NCBI GenBank assembly: GCA_022565015.1
Contig: JADFKI010000070.1
Location: forward strand, 1 to 13,262
Origin: Chloroflexota bacterium
Lineage (GTDB): Bacteria; Chloroflexota; Dehalococcoidia; Lucifugimonadales; JADFKI01
Direction of reading: 5' to 3'
Length of the DNA: 13,262 bases
Shown: piece by piece, positions 5,363 through 11,901 of the stretch
Numbering within the stretch: the first letter of the stretch is position 1
Layout: each line of letters starts with the position of its first letter
The notes under the pieces: generated by a model
Databases searched by the model: none
Told to the model about the DNA's origin: nothing
What the model saw: the letters and a program-made list of their open reading frames with translations, nothing else
Made by a program: the position numbers and the translations under genes

Positions 5363-6796
5363 ATGGTTGATTTGAAATTCACCACTATGACAGGCGCAGA
5401 AACCATCGTCGAGGAAGCAGCAGTTGAAGAACTCAAGAGTAGCTTGCGGGGTGAGCTCATCCTTCCCAGCGACGCCGACTACGAAGAGGCCCGAACGATT
5501 TTCAACGCGATGATCGACAAGAGGCCGAGCCTCATCGTTCGTTGCGCCGGGGTGGCCGACGTAATCAGCTGCGTCAATTTCGCCCGAGCCAACAGCCTGC
5601 TAGTGGCGGTACGGGGTGCCGGCCATAACGTAGCCGGCACCGCGGTGTGCGATGGGGGCATCGTTATCGACTTATCCCAGATGAAAGGCGTGCGGACCGA
5701 CCTGGCGGCGCGAACCGTCCGCGCCGAACCTGGCCTCACCTGGGCCGAGCTTAACCATGATCTTCAGCCCTTCGGACTGGCGGCCACCGGAGGATTTATC
5801 TCGACGACAGGAATCGGAGGTCTCACCCTGGGCGGCGGCCTGGGCTGGCTGGTGCGCAAGCATGGCCTTGCCTGCGACAACCTTCTGTCCGTTGACATAG
5901 TGACTGCCGACGGCAAGTTCCTGACGGCCAGTGCGACGGAGAACGAAGACCTTTTCTGGGGCGTGCGTGGAGGCGGTGGAAACCTGGGTGTGGTCACCTC
6001 ATTCGAGTTTCGAGTCCATCCCGTGGGCACGGTGCTGTCGGGTATGGTGGTCCATCCCATAGCCAGGGCAAAGGAGGTTCTTCAGTTCTGGCGCGAATTC
6101 GAAGCCACGGCTCCAGTGGAGCTCACGACCGGAGCCGGCCTCTTGATGGCACCCTCCGCGCCATTCGTGCCTGAGGAGGCATGGGGCACCCCCGTCATCG
6201 GAGTCTTCGGAGTTTACACCGGCGACCTTGATGCAGGAGAGCAGGCGATTCGGCCCCTGAGGGAGTTCGGTCCGCCTGTTGTCGACCTCTTCCAACCCAC
6301 GCCTTATAACATCGCCCAGGCTATGCTCGACGACTTCATGCCAACCGGGTACCATAACTACTGGAAGTCAAGCTTCCTGACCGACCTCACCGACGACGCT
6401 ATTGATACCATGATCGCCCAGTTTGCCAAAGTCCCCTCTCCAATGACCGTGGTGATCATCGAGCACAATGGCGGTGGCGCCATGAACCGCGTCGGCGCGT
6501 CGGAAACAGCCTTCGGACACCGGGACATGTCCTATAACTTCCTCATACCATCCCTGTGGGCTGATCCAGCGGACTCCGAGAAGAACGTCACGTGGACCCG
6601 TGAGTTCTGGGAGGCCATGCAGCCGTTCGCCAGGGACGCGGTTTACGTCAACTACCTGGACCAAGAGGGTGACGAGCGTGTCAAGGCCGCCTACGCTGCT
6701 CCAACGTACGACCGGCTGGTCACCTTAAAGAACAAGTACGACCCGACGAATCTGTTCCGGCTCAACCAGAACATCAAGCCGACTGTCGAGGTTTAG
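5363..6796 (+). CDS. FAD-linked oxidoreductase, VAO/BBE type
   Basis: This 477-residue flavoprotein has the FAD_binding_4 domain (about 55-220) and a C-terminal berberine-bridge-enzyme domain ending KYDPTNLFRLNQNIKP (458-473). The RGAGHNVAG loop places H88 where VAO-family enzymes attach FAD covalently. At the second attachment site of bicovalent enzymes (Cys before the TxGxGG loop) this protein has I146 in GGFISTTGIGG, so single, histidyl attachment is predicted. DLFWGVRGGGGNLGVVTSFEF (196-216, quoted near its limits) is the second FAD-contact block. Relatives oxidise sugars, alkaloids or other alcohols and amines with oxygen, giving H2O2; the substrate here is unknown. No signal peptide is visible. 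GGGGAGG lies three bases before the ATG. It is a separate transcription unit, with a terminator on each side. Confidence 0.87.
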   Translation: MVDLKFTTMTGAETIVEEAAVEELKSSLRGELILPSDADYEEARTIFNAMIDKRPSLIVRCAGVADVISCVNFARANSLLVAVRGAGHNVAGTAVCDGGIVIDLSQMKGVRTDLAARTVRAEPGLTWAELNHDLQPFGLAATGGFISTTGIGGLTLGGGLGWLVRKHGLACDNLLSVDIVTADGKFLTASATENEDLFWGVRGGGGNLGVVTSFEFRVHPVGTVLSGMVVHPIARAKEVLQFWREFEATAPVELTTGAGLLMAPSAPFVPEEAWGTPVIGVFGVYTGDLDAGEQAIRPLREFGPPVVDLFQPTPYNIAQAMLDDFMPTGYHNYWKSSFLTDLTDDAIDTMIAQFAKVPSPMTVVIIEHNGGGAMNRVGASETAFGHRDMSYNFLIPSLWADPADSEKNVTWTREFWEAMQPFARDAVYVNYLDQEGDERVKAAYAAPTYDRLVTLKNKYDPTNLFRLNQNIKPTVEV

Positions 6797-6801
6797 GGTA
6801 T

Positions 6802-6854
6802 AGGGGTACAGGGTATGGGGCGTACGAAGCTCCTTGCCCTGTCCCCCTTTTATT
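6802..6854 (+). terminator. Intrinsic terminator after the FAD oxidoreductase gene
   Basis: AGGGGTACAGGG (6802-6813) pairs with CCCTGTCCCCCT (6837-6848) with a single mismatch, followed by the T-rich tail TTTTATTTAT. It begins six bases after the stop codon. The convergent higA gene ends 33 nt to the right. Confidence 0.8.
6804..6822 (+). repeat. G-rich repeat, left member of an inverted pair around higBA
   Basis: GGGTACAGGGTATGGGGCG matches the minus-strand sequence at 7547-7565 at 16 of 19 positions (shared form GRGTACRGGGTAYGGGGCG). The left copy overlaps the left arm of the FAD-gene terminator. Confidence 0.5.
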
Positions 6855-6886
6855 TATCAGAGCTTGTTCCTTGCACAATGGTTCGC

Positions 6887-7192
6887 TCAACCCTTACCGC
6901 GAAGCACCGTTACCTCTTTCTCGAGCCTGTCTTTAAGCTTCTCCTTCTCAATTTCGAGGTCATATTGAATTTGCAAGTTGAGCCAGAACTTTTCGGACGT
7001 CCCGAAGTGGCGGGATAATCGAAGCGCCGTGTCGGCGGTGACCGCGCGCTTGCCGTGAACGATCTCGTTGATCCTGCGCGGGGGAACCGATATGTCCTTG
7101 GACAGTCGATACTGGCTCTTCTCCAGCGGCTTTAGAAACTCCTCGAGCAATATCTCCCCAGGGTGAATCGGCGGATACTTATCAGAAGTCAC
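6887..7192 (-). CDS. higA: HigA-type antitoxin (HTH, XRE family)
   Basis: This 101-residue DNA-binding antitoxin belongs to the HigA/VapI family. The family hallmark IHPGEILLEEFLKPL lies near the N-terminus. It is followed by the helix-turn-helix KSQYRLSKDISVPPRRINEI, then VHGKRAVTADTALRLSRHFG and FWLNLQIQYDLE, both typical of HigA. A charged C-terminal helix ends the protein. It neutralises HigB by direct binding and, with HigB, represses its own promoter. Two GTG codons are possible: the upstream one (7198) overlaps the AGGGAG ribosome site, while GTG at 7192-7190 sits five bases after it, so the latter is chosen. The toxin stop codon is only nine bases upstream, so the pair is co-translated in the toxin-first order normal for higBA. 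Confidence 0.9.
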   Translation of the reverse strand: MTSDKYPPIHPGEILLEEFLKPLEKSQYRLSKDISVPPRRINEIVHGKRAVTADTALRLSRHFGTSEKFWLNLQIQYDLEIEKEKLKDRLEKEVTVLRGKG

Positions 7193-7201
7193 ATTCACTC
7201 C

Positions 7202-7483
7202 CTAATGATAATCGACGATTTCCACATCGTATGCGTCGCTTCGGCTCCATGTAAAACAGACTCGCCACTGGTCATTTATTCGGATACTATATTGTCCCCT
7301 ACGACTCCCTGAAAGCGATTCGAGACGGTTTCCTGGAAGAACACGAAGATCGTTCAAAGATTCCGCCGCGTCTAACATCGCTAGTTTACGTTGAGCGCTA
7401 CGTTGGATATCCATAGGAAGCCTTCGAGAGACCAATCGTTGGAAGACCCTTTCGGTCTCGCCGTCTCGGCAGCTTCGTATCAT
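7202..7483 (-). CDS. higB: HigB-type toxin (RelE/ParE superfamily mRNA interferase)
   Basis: This 93-residue toxin should cleave mRNA on the ribosome when free of antitoxin. The start MIRSCRDGETERVFQ and the block RLPMDIQRSAQRKLAMLDAA are typical of plasmid-maintenance killer (HigB) proteins, as is the C-terminal LPGNRLESLSGSRRGQYSIR continuing INDQWRVCFTW. Length is standard. A longer frame begins ten codons upstream, but the family start is the ATG at 7483-7481. GAGAGG, about ten bases upstream, may serve as ribosome site, and it falls in the spacer of the first operator palindrome. It precedes higA by nine bases. Confidence 0.9.
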   Translation of the reverse strand: MIRSCRDGETERVFQRLVSRRLPMDIQRSAQRKLAMLDAAESLNDLRVLPGNRLESLSGSRRGQYSIRINDQWRVCFTWSRSDAYDVEIVDYH

Positions 7484-7485
7484 TA

Positions 7486-7520
7486 TATTAACGCCTCTCG
7501 TTAATAACGTCAAGCGTTAT
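7486..7520. promoter_or_regulatory. Two overlapping higBA operators (TAACG-N5-CGTTA)
   Basis: The first palindrome is TATTAACG (7486-7493), five bases, CGTTAATA (7499-7506). The second is ATAACG (7504-7509), five bases, CGTTAT (7515-7520). Both share the core TAACG-N5-CGTTA and overlap by three bases, lying just upstream of the toxin ATG at 7483. This is where HigA autorepression sites are expected. The first site also covers the toxin ribosome-binding region. Confidence 0.75.
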
Positions 7521-7546
7521 CATGCTTGCAATACGAACATACTCTG

Positions 7547-7565
7547 CGCCCCGTACCCCGTACTC
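7547..7565 (-). repeat. G-rich repeat, right member of an inverted pair around higBA
   Basis: On the minus strand this reads GAGTACGGGGTACGGGGCG and matches the left copy at 6804-6822 at 16 of 19 positions, in opposite orientation. It lies between the priA stop codon (7570) and the higBA operators. Confidence 0.5.
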
Positions 7566-7569
7566 TCCT

Positions 7570-10020
7570 TCACGTCAGTGAAACGGGATCGATGTCAACG
7601 ACCCACCTGGCCGGGACGGTCACGGAATCCAGCAGGATGCGCGGGTCCGGCCCCCTGAGTATGATGTGCCATCGATATCGGCCGCGGAGCCGGGTCGGGT
7701 ACGCAGGCGTCGGACCGAGAATGTCAACGTCGGACAGGCCCCACGCGTCGCGCTCGTCGTGGAGGATGCCGGCGAGTTTGTTGGCCTGCTGTTCGCAATA
7801 GGCGCCGTTGGTGTGGGAGAAGAGCAGGCGAATGAGCTTGCTGTACGGAGGGTTGGCCTGCTCGAGTCGATAGGCCATCTCCTCCCTATAGAACGACTGG
7901 TAGTCCTGGAGCGCCGCGGCACGCACGGCGTAGTTCTCCGGCTGGTAGGTCTGGAAGATCACCCTGCCCTTTTCGTCGCCGCGTCCCGCCCTTCCCGCTA
8001 CCTGGCACAGTATCTGAAAGGCCCTTTCCCCCACGCGGTAATCCGGAATGTTCAGGCCAACGTCCGCGGAGACCACACCCACCAGCGTCACCCTGGGAAA
8101 GTGCAGGCCCTTGGCGATCATCTGGGTGCCGACAAGAATCCTTGCCTCGCCCGACCTGAATTTCCCAAGATACTCCTCATACGCTTTGGGCCCGGCGGGC
8201 ACATCTCTGTCCCAGCGGACCACGCCAACATCCGGGTAGCGTGCCTCGACCTCCTCGACAACGGCCTGCGTGCCGATGCCATACATGCTCATCCGGTAAT
8301 TCAGGCAGCTCGGGCATTGCTCCGTCAGCCGCCTTCGGAGGCCGCAATAGTGGCAGAGGAGCCTGTTGGTGGACCCGTGATACGTGAGTGGAACGTCGCA
8401 TCGTGTGCATCTCAGGCTGTAACCGCAGCTGCGACACTGCATGTGCGAAGAAGATCCTCGACGGTTCAGGAACAGCATCATCTGGCCGCCGGCGTTGATG
8501 CAATCGTCCATGGCAGAGGCAAGCTCTCTGCTAAACATATCCCGATTGCCACTGCGGAGCTCCTGCCTCATGTCCACGATCTTCACATCGGCGAGAGGCG
8601 CATTGGCATCTCGCACGCGCCCGTCGGACTCATTTGCCGCTACGCGGTCGGGGAGCAGGTGCAACCGATATTCCTTCTTCAGACCCCTGAAATAGGAGTC
8701 CACATCCGGTGATGCACTGCCGAGGACAAGGACGGCGCCGCTAAGCTCGGCGAAGTGGGCTGCGACCTCCCTTGCATGGTATCGAGGGCTGGCGTCATGC
8801 TGCTTATAAGTCCACTCGTGCTCTTCGTCGATGACAATCAGGCCAAGGTCACGTTGCGGCGCGAATATTGCGCTTCTCGAACCGATGACTACCCCATAAT
8901 CGCCACGCCACACCCTCCACCACTGGTCGTAGCGTTCGCCCCGCGAGAGGCCGCTGTGCAGTACCGCAACCTGGCCGGGGAATCTCGACGCAAACCGCTC
9001 GATCGTCTGATAGGTGAGAGCGATCTCCGGCACCAGTACGATGGCCTTCTTACCCATGCTCAGGCACCGCTCGACGGCGGCCAGGTATACCTCCGTCTTA
9101 CCGCTTCCCGTTACGCCCTGTATCAGGTGCGTTCGAGGCATTGCGGAGGGGTCGCCGAGGGTTTCGCAGATATCTCGCGCCACCCGCTCCTGACCTCCGG
9201 TGAGTTTTACAGGGAGCGAAGGAGGAAACACCCTTCCCTCCAGCGGGTCGCGGTCAACCGCCACGCGCTCCTTGACCAGCCAGCCACGTTCACTCAGGGC
9301 CTTGACGGGGCCGGCGCCGTATTCCTTTCTGGCCTCCGCCAGCACCAGAGGGGCCTTGCTCTCCAAGAGTTTGGCCGCCAGGGCGGCTTGCCTGGGCGCC
9401 CTGCCCGTTGACAGCGTCAGCCAATCCCTCACCGAAGCCTCTGAGCCCGGCGAAAGAGACGCGACTTCCCTGTACTTGGGACTTAAATTACGCCCGGCCG
9501 CCTTAGTCGAGCGGTCCAAGAAGCCCCGCTTTGCCAGGGCAGACAAGGACGGCCTGACCCGCTCGCCCAGCAGTCTGACGACGCGCTCCTGGTCAACCTC
9601 GCCCTTGCCGTTGAGGAATTCCATCACGCGCTGTTGGAGCTCGGTGAGCTGAACTCCGTCGATATTATCCTGCTTCGGAGATATGGCAAAGAAGGTCCGG
9701 CTACGCAGGCGCCCGCCGGGCGGCAGCATCTGAGCGGCAGCCTCGAATAGCGAGCAGCTATAGTAGCGGCTCAGCCACTCGGCGACTTCGATCTGGATTT
9801 CAGAGAGCAGGGGCTCCGGAATTAGAACGCTGTCGATGTCTCTAGTCTCCGGCACTCCCGGCACGGCCACAAGCCGCACGACGATACCTTGCAGCTTCCT
9901 CGCGCCAAAGGGCACGCGAACCAGGTGGCCCGGCAAGATTTCCATGCCTTCGACGTACGAGTAGCTAAAGGTGCGATTGCTGCCGGTAGGGGCGTCTACA
10001 GCGACTTCTGCGTAACTCAT
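7570..10020 (-). CDS. priA: Primosomal protein N' (replication restart helicase PriA)
   Basis: This 816-residue superfamily-2 helicase restarts stalled replication forks. The 3'-DNA-binding domain begins MSYAEVAVDAPTGSNRTFSY and includes LVRVPFGARKLQGIVV (33-48). The helicase core has Walker A GVTGSGKTE (302-310), the DEEH box (398-401), LVLGSASPD (431-439), GTQMIAKGLHFP (631-642) and QVAGRAGRG (673-681). Eight cysteines (529, 532, 538, 541, 556, 559, 569, 572) form the two zinc sites. Every expected motif is intact and length is near that of Firmicutes PriA. The start ATG matches the family start, although the ribosome site is weak (GAG a few bases upstream). It lies 168 nt downstream of rplS on the same strand. 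Confidence 0.97.
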   Translation of the reverse strand: MSYAEVAVDAPTGSNRTFSYSYVEGMEILPGHLVRVPFGARKLQGIVVRLVAVPGVPETRDIDSVLIPEPLLSEIQIEVAEWLSRYYSCSLFEAAAQMLPPGGRLRSRTFFAISPKQDNIDGVQLTELQQRVMEFLNGKGEVDQERVVRLLGERVRPSLSALAKRGFLDRSTKAAGRNLSPKYREVASLSPGSEASVRDWLTLSTGRAPRQAALAAKLLESKAPLVLAEARKEYGAGPVKALSERGWLVKERVAVDRDPLEGRVFPPSLPVKLTGGQERVARDICETLGDPSAMPRTHLIQGVTGSGKTEVYLAAVERCLSMGKKAIVLVPEIALTYQTIERFASRFPGQVAVLHSGLSRGERYDQWWRVWRGDYGVVIGSRSAIFAPQRDLGLIVIDEEHEWTYKQHDASPRYHAREVAAHFAELSGAVLVLGSASPDVDSYFRGLKKEYRLHLLPDRVAANESDGRVRDANAPLADVKIVDMRQELRSGNRDMFSRELASAMDDCINAGGQMMLFLNRRGSSSHMQCRSCGYSLRCTRCDVPLTYHGSTNRLLCHYCGLRRRLTEQCPSCLNYRMSMYGIGTQAVVEEVEARYPDVGVVRWDRDVPAGPKAYEEYLGKFRSGEARILVGTQMIAKGLHFPRVTLVGVVSADVGLNIPDYRVGERAFQILCQVAGRAGRGDEKGRVIFQTYQPENYAVRAAALQDYQSFYREEMAYRLEQANPPYSKLIRLLFSHTNGAYCEQQANKLAGILHDERDAWGLSDVDILGPTPAYPTRLRGRYRWHIILRGPDPRILLDSVTVPARWVVDIDPVSLT

Positions 10021-10050
10021 AGCTCAAATGGAATGCGGTCCGGGTGGGGG

Positions 10051-10121
10051 ATAGCCTGCCTCGGCTATAGAATAGCAGAAACAATAAGACGCCCCGAAGT
10101 CTTCGATACGCGTCGCTTCGG
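10051..10121 (-). other. Inverted repeats in the rplS-priA spacer
   Basis: Two stem-loops lie here: ATAGCC/GGCTAT at 10051-10056 and 10063-10068, and CCGAAG/CTTCGG at 10094-10099 and 10116-10121, the latter enclosing an alternative CGAAG/CTTCG stem. Together with the hairpin at 10140-10178 they make most of the 168-nt spacer foldable. No T-runs follow. They may be structured 5' leader of priA. Confidence 0.35.
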
Positions 10122-10139
10122 AACGCCTAAACGGGGTTG

Positions 10140-10178
10140 CTCTTTGGCCCTTGGAACCTTTGTCCAAAGGCCAAAGGG
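10140..10178 (-). terminator. Hairpin just after rplS
   Basis: CTTTGGCC (10142-10149) pairs perfectly with GGCCAAAG (10169-10176), extended by a wobble and one further pair, with an inner TTGG/CCAA stem. It begins about 11 nt after the rplS stop codon, the usual place for a terminator, but no T-run follows on the minus strand. It may be a partial terminator or a 3'-end stabiliser. Confidence 0.45.
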
Positions 10179-10188
10179 AACTCGTCGA

Positions 10189-10527
10189 CTAGCGCCTCTC
10201 TTTGATACGGGCCGCCCTTCCGGAAAGGCCTCGAAGGTAGTAGAGGCGTGACCTTCGCACCTTTCCCCTTCGCGTGACGCTGACGGACTCGACGTTGGGC
10301 GAGTGCAGCAGGAACGTCCGCTCGACCCCTATCTCGTGAGTCACCCTGCGTACGGTGAACGACGCGCCGGGGCCACCGCCGCGGCGGCGAATGACGACGC
10401 CCTGGAACGCCTGCGTGCGGGTCCTATCGCCTTCCGTGACTTTTATGTTCACCCTTACCGTGTCGCCCGCCTGAAACTCCTCTATATTAGGATTAGGCTC
10501 CAGTTCGATTAACTCGTAGGCTTCCAT
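10189..10527 (-). CDS. rplS: 50S ribosomal protein L19
   Basis: This 112-residue protein of the large subunit sits at the interface with the 30S subunit. Family landmarks are FQAGDTVRVNIKVTEGDRTR (18-37), QAFQGVVIRRRGGGPGASFT (39-58), VRRVTHEIGVERTFLLHSP (59-77) and GKVRRSRLYYLRGLSGRAAR (88-107). Length is typical. A GGAAA lies a few bases before the ATG. In many bacteria rplS closes an rpsP-rimM-trmD-rplS operon; here none of those genes is next to it, and it precedes priA instead. It diverges from the str operon on the other side. Confidence 0.97.
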   Translation of the reverse strand: MEAYELIELEPNPNIEEFQAGDTVRVNIKVTEGDRTRTQAFQGVVIRRRGGGPGASFTVRRVTHEIGVERTFLLHSPNVESVSVTRRGKVRRSRLYYLRGLSGRAARIKERR

Positions 10528-10580
10528 CTGATAGTTTCCTTACAAAAATTTAGGGAAATGATTTATGAGCACAGCATATA

Positions 10581-10610
10581 ATTCTAACTGCCGGAGTTCT
10601 CTGGATGCAA
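10581..10610 (-). promoter_or_regulatory. Candidate rplS promoter
   Basis: On the minus strand TTGCAT (10610-10605) and TAGAAT (10586-10581, five of six) are separated by 18 nt. The -35 is poor. The start would fall near 10574, about 47 nt before the rplS ATG. Confidence 0.35.
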
Positions 10611-10633
10611 GGGGCCATTAAAGCTCCTTGCAT
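10605..10633. repeat. 11-bp hairpin in the rplS-rpsL spacer
   Basis: ATGCAAGGGGC (10605-10615) pairs with GCTCCTTGCAT (10623-10633), with one G-T wobble, around a 7-nt loop. It overlaps the proposed rplS -35 box, so it could be an operator, or a hairpin in an unrecognised transcript. No T-run follows on either strand. Confidence 0.45.
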
Positions 10634-10847
10634 TGTAAGGCATAAATGCATTCCGGAATACGGGCACGATCTCCGGCTGCCGGCTCACGGAGACAATAGG
10701 AGTCGGACCGGAGCTCCGCCCCGTGTCGTCAGGGGACGCGACGCGATACGAATTGTTGGCACGTTCCTGCAAAATGACGGTCGTCTTGATAGGGCATGGC
10801 GTCCAAATTACTGCGACGTAGAGCCCAAATACGAGTCCTGGATAATG

Positions 10848-10876
10848 TTGACATCGGTGACTTAGGATAGTAAAAT
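10848..10876 (+). promoter_or_regulatory. Sigma-70 promoter of the str operon
   Basis: TTGACA (10848-10853) and TAAAAT (10871-10876) are separated by exactly 17 nt, giving 11 of 12 consensus bases. Transcription would start near 10883, leaving a leader of about 78 nt before rpsL. It is the best promoter in the window, as expected for ribosomal protein genes. Confidence 0.8.
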
Positions 10877-10884
10877 TTCTTCTT

Positions 10885-10913
10885 GGTCGCCTTAAATGGT
10901 GTCCTCGTTTTTT
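10885..10913 (+). promoter_or_regulatory. Attenuator-like hairpin and T-run in the rpsL leader
   Basis: GGTCGCC (10885-10891) can pair with GGTGTCC (10898-10904) with one mismatch and one wobble, followed three bases later by six Ts (10908-10913). It lies at the very 5' end of the str transcript. This has the form of a weak intrinsic terminator and could tune readthrough into rpsL. Confidence 0.35.
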
Positions 10914-10960
10914 GGCATTCCCCATTGAGCGTATTTATCCAAATAGATTGAGGTATTATC

Positions 10961-11383
10961 ATGCCCACGGTGAACCAGCTTGTGCGCAAGGGCAGAAAAA
11001 TGAAAAAGAAGAAGGACAAGGCGCCCGCGCTTCGATATTCGTTTAACTCGCTCAAGAACCGTGGACGAAGAGATTCAGGCGCCCCGCAGAAGAGGGGCGT
11101 TTGTGTTCAGGTGAGGACACAGACACCTAAAAAGCCCAACTCAGCGCTCCGAAAAGTAGCCAGGGTAAGGCTTACAAACGGCATGGAAGTAACAGCCTAC
11201 ATTCCCGGCGAAGGTCACAACCTTCAGGAGCACTCCGTTGTGCTGATACGCGGGGGACGAGTAAAGGACCTGCCCGGCGTTCGATACCACGTAATCCGTG
11301 GCGCGCTGGACACGGCAGGAGTCGACGGACGGAAGCGTGGACGAAGCAAGTACGGCACCAAGCGAGAGACCGGTCCCGCCTAA
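10961..11383 (+). CDS. rpsL: 30S ribosomal protein S12
   Basis: This 140-residue decoding-centre protein has the usual N-terminus MPTVNQLVRKGRK, the loop TPKKPNSALRKVARVRLTNG (55-74) and the segment GEGHNLQEHSVVLIRGGRVK (84-102, in part) followed by DLPGVRYH. Lysines equivalent to E. coli K42/K43 and K87 are intact (K57, K58, K102), as is the Asp (D103) that is methylthiolated in some bacteria, so no streptomycin-resistance change is seen. The odd part is residues 25-41: most S12 proteins have three residues between PAL and PQKRG, this one has seventeen. GAGGT lies six bases before the ATG. It is the first gene of the str operon, 24 nt before rpsG. Confidence 0.97.
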   Translation: MPTVNQLVRKGRKMKKKKDKAPALRYSFNSLKNRGRRDSGAPQKRGVCVQVRTQTPKKPNSALRKVARVRLTNGMEVTAYIPGEGHNLQEHSVVLIRGGRVKDLPGVRYHVIRGALDTAGVDGRKRGRSKYGTKRETGPA

Positions 11384-11407
11384 CCGAAGCAAAGTTGAGA
11401 TCAAGAC

Positions 11408-11878
11408 ATGGCCCGTCGTAGAAGAGCTGAAAAACGAATAATACCACCTGACATCAAGTACGGCAGCGTTGAGCTGAGCAAATTCATTAACAAGATCATG
11501 TGGAACGGCAAGAAGACGGTCGCACAGCGCATCGTCTACAACGCCCTCGACATCGTGGAACAGCAGACGAACCGGTCTCCGTTGGAGGTGTTCGAGCAGG
11601 CTATCCGCAACGCCACACCTATGCTGGAGGTCAGGTCCCGACGTGTCGGCGGCGCCACGTACCAGGTGCCGACAGAGGTCAGACCCGAGCGGAGAATGGC
11701 CCTTGCCATGAGGTGGATGATAGAGTCCGCCCGAAATCGGGGAAGCAGGCCGACCCATGAAAGCCTCGCCAACGAGATATTGGAGGCGTCGAGAAATCAG
11801 GGCAACGCAGTGAGAAGACGCGAAGACCTGCACAGGATGGCCGAAGCCAACCGCGCCTTCGCACACTACCGCTGGTAG
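11408..11878 (+). CDS. rpsG: 30S ribosomal protein S7
   Basis: This 156-residue primary assembly protein of the 30S head binds 16S rRNA and in many bacteria represses the str operon when in excess. Family landmarks are MARRRRAEKR, NGKKTVAQRIVYNALDIVEQ (33-52), NATPMLEVRSRRVGGATYQV (68-87), PTEVRPERRMALAMRWMIES (88-107) and the C-terminal REDLHRMAEANRAFAHYRW. Length is standard. The ribosome site is weak (TTGAGAT), so translational coupling to rpsL is likely. It precedes fusA by 23 nt. Confidence 0.97.
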   Translation: MARRRRAEKRIIPPDIKYGSVELSKFINKIMWNGKKTVAQRIVYNALDIVEQQTNRSPLEVFEQAIRNATPMLEVRSRRVGGATYQVPTEVRPERRMALAMRWMIESARNRGSRPTHESLANEILEASRNQGNAVRRREDLHRMAEANRAFAHYRW

Positions 11879-11901
11879 AGCCGGAAGAATCGTATTTAGA
11901 G

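Larger units (their letters stand above)
10528..10960. other. Divergent regulatory spacer between rplS and rpsL
   Basis: This 433-nt spacer has no convincing gene; ORFs on both strands (10584-10925 minus, 10605-10865 plus) lack ribosome sites and recognisable motifs and overlap the str promoter. It holds a candidate rplS promoter, a hairpin at 10605-10633, an inverted repeat TCTCCG/CGGAGA (10670-10675, 10688-10693), a 10-bp palindrome CGGAGCTCCG (10709-10718), the str operon promoter and an attenuator-like hairpin. The middle, 10640-10840, is GC-rich and unexplained. Confidence 0.55.

Noticed and set aside
7484..7513. Longer HigB beginning ten codons upstream
   Set aside because: The extra codons run through the operator palindromes, and the family start MIRS fits the ATG at 7483.
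6850..7570. Insertion sequence carrying higBA
   Set aside because: No transposase is present and the flanking inverted repeats are imperfect and G-rich; no target-site duplication was seen.
7666..9652. Long plus-strand ORFs opposite priA (348, 218 and 150 codons)
   Set aside because: Antisense shadows of a GC-rich gene whose own frame encodes every PriA motif.
10584..10925. 113-codon minus-strand ORF and 86-codon plus-strand ORF (10605-10865) in the rplS-rpsL spacer
   Set aside because: Neither has a ribosome site or a known motif, and they overlap each other and the str promoter.
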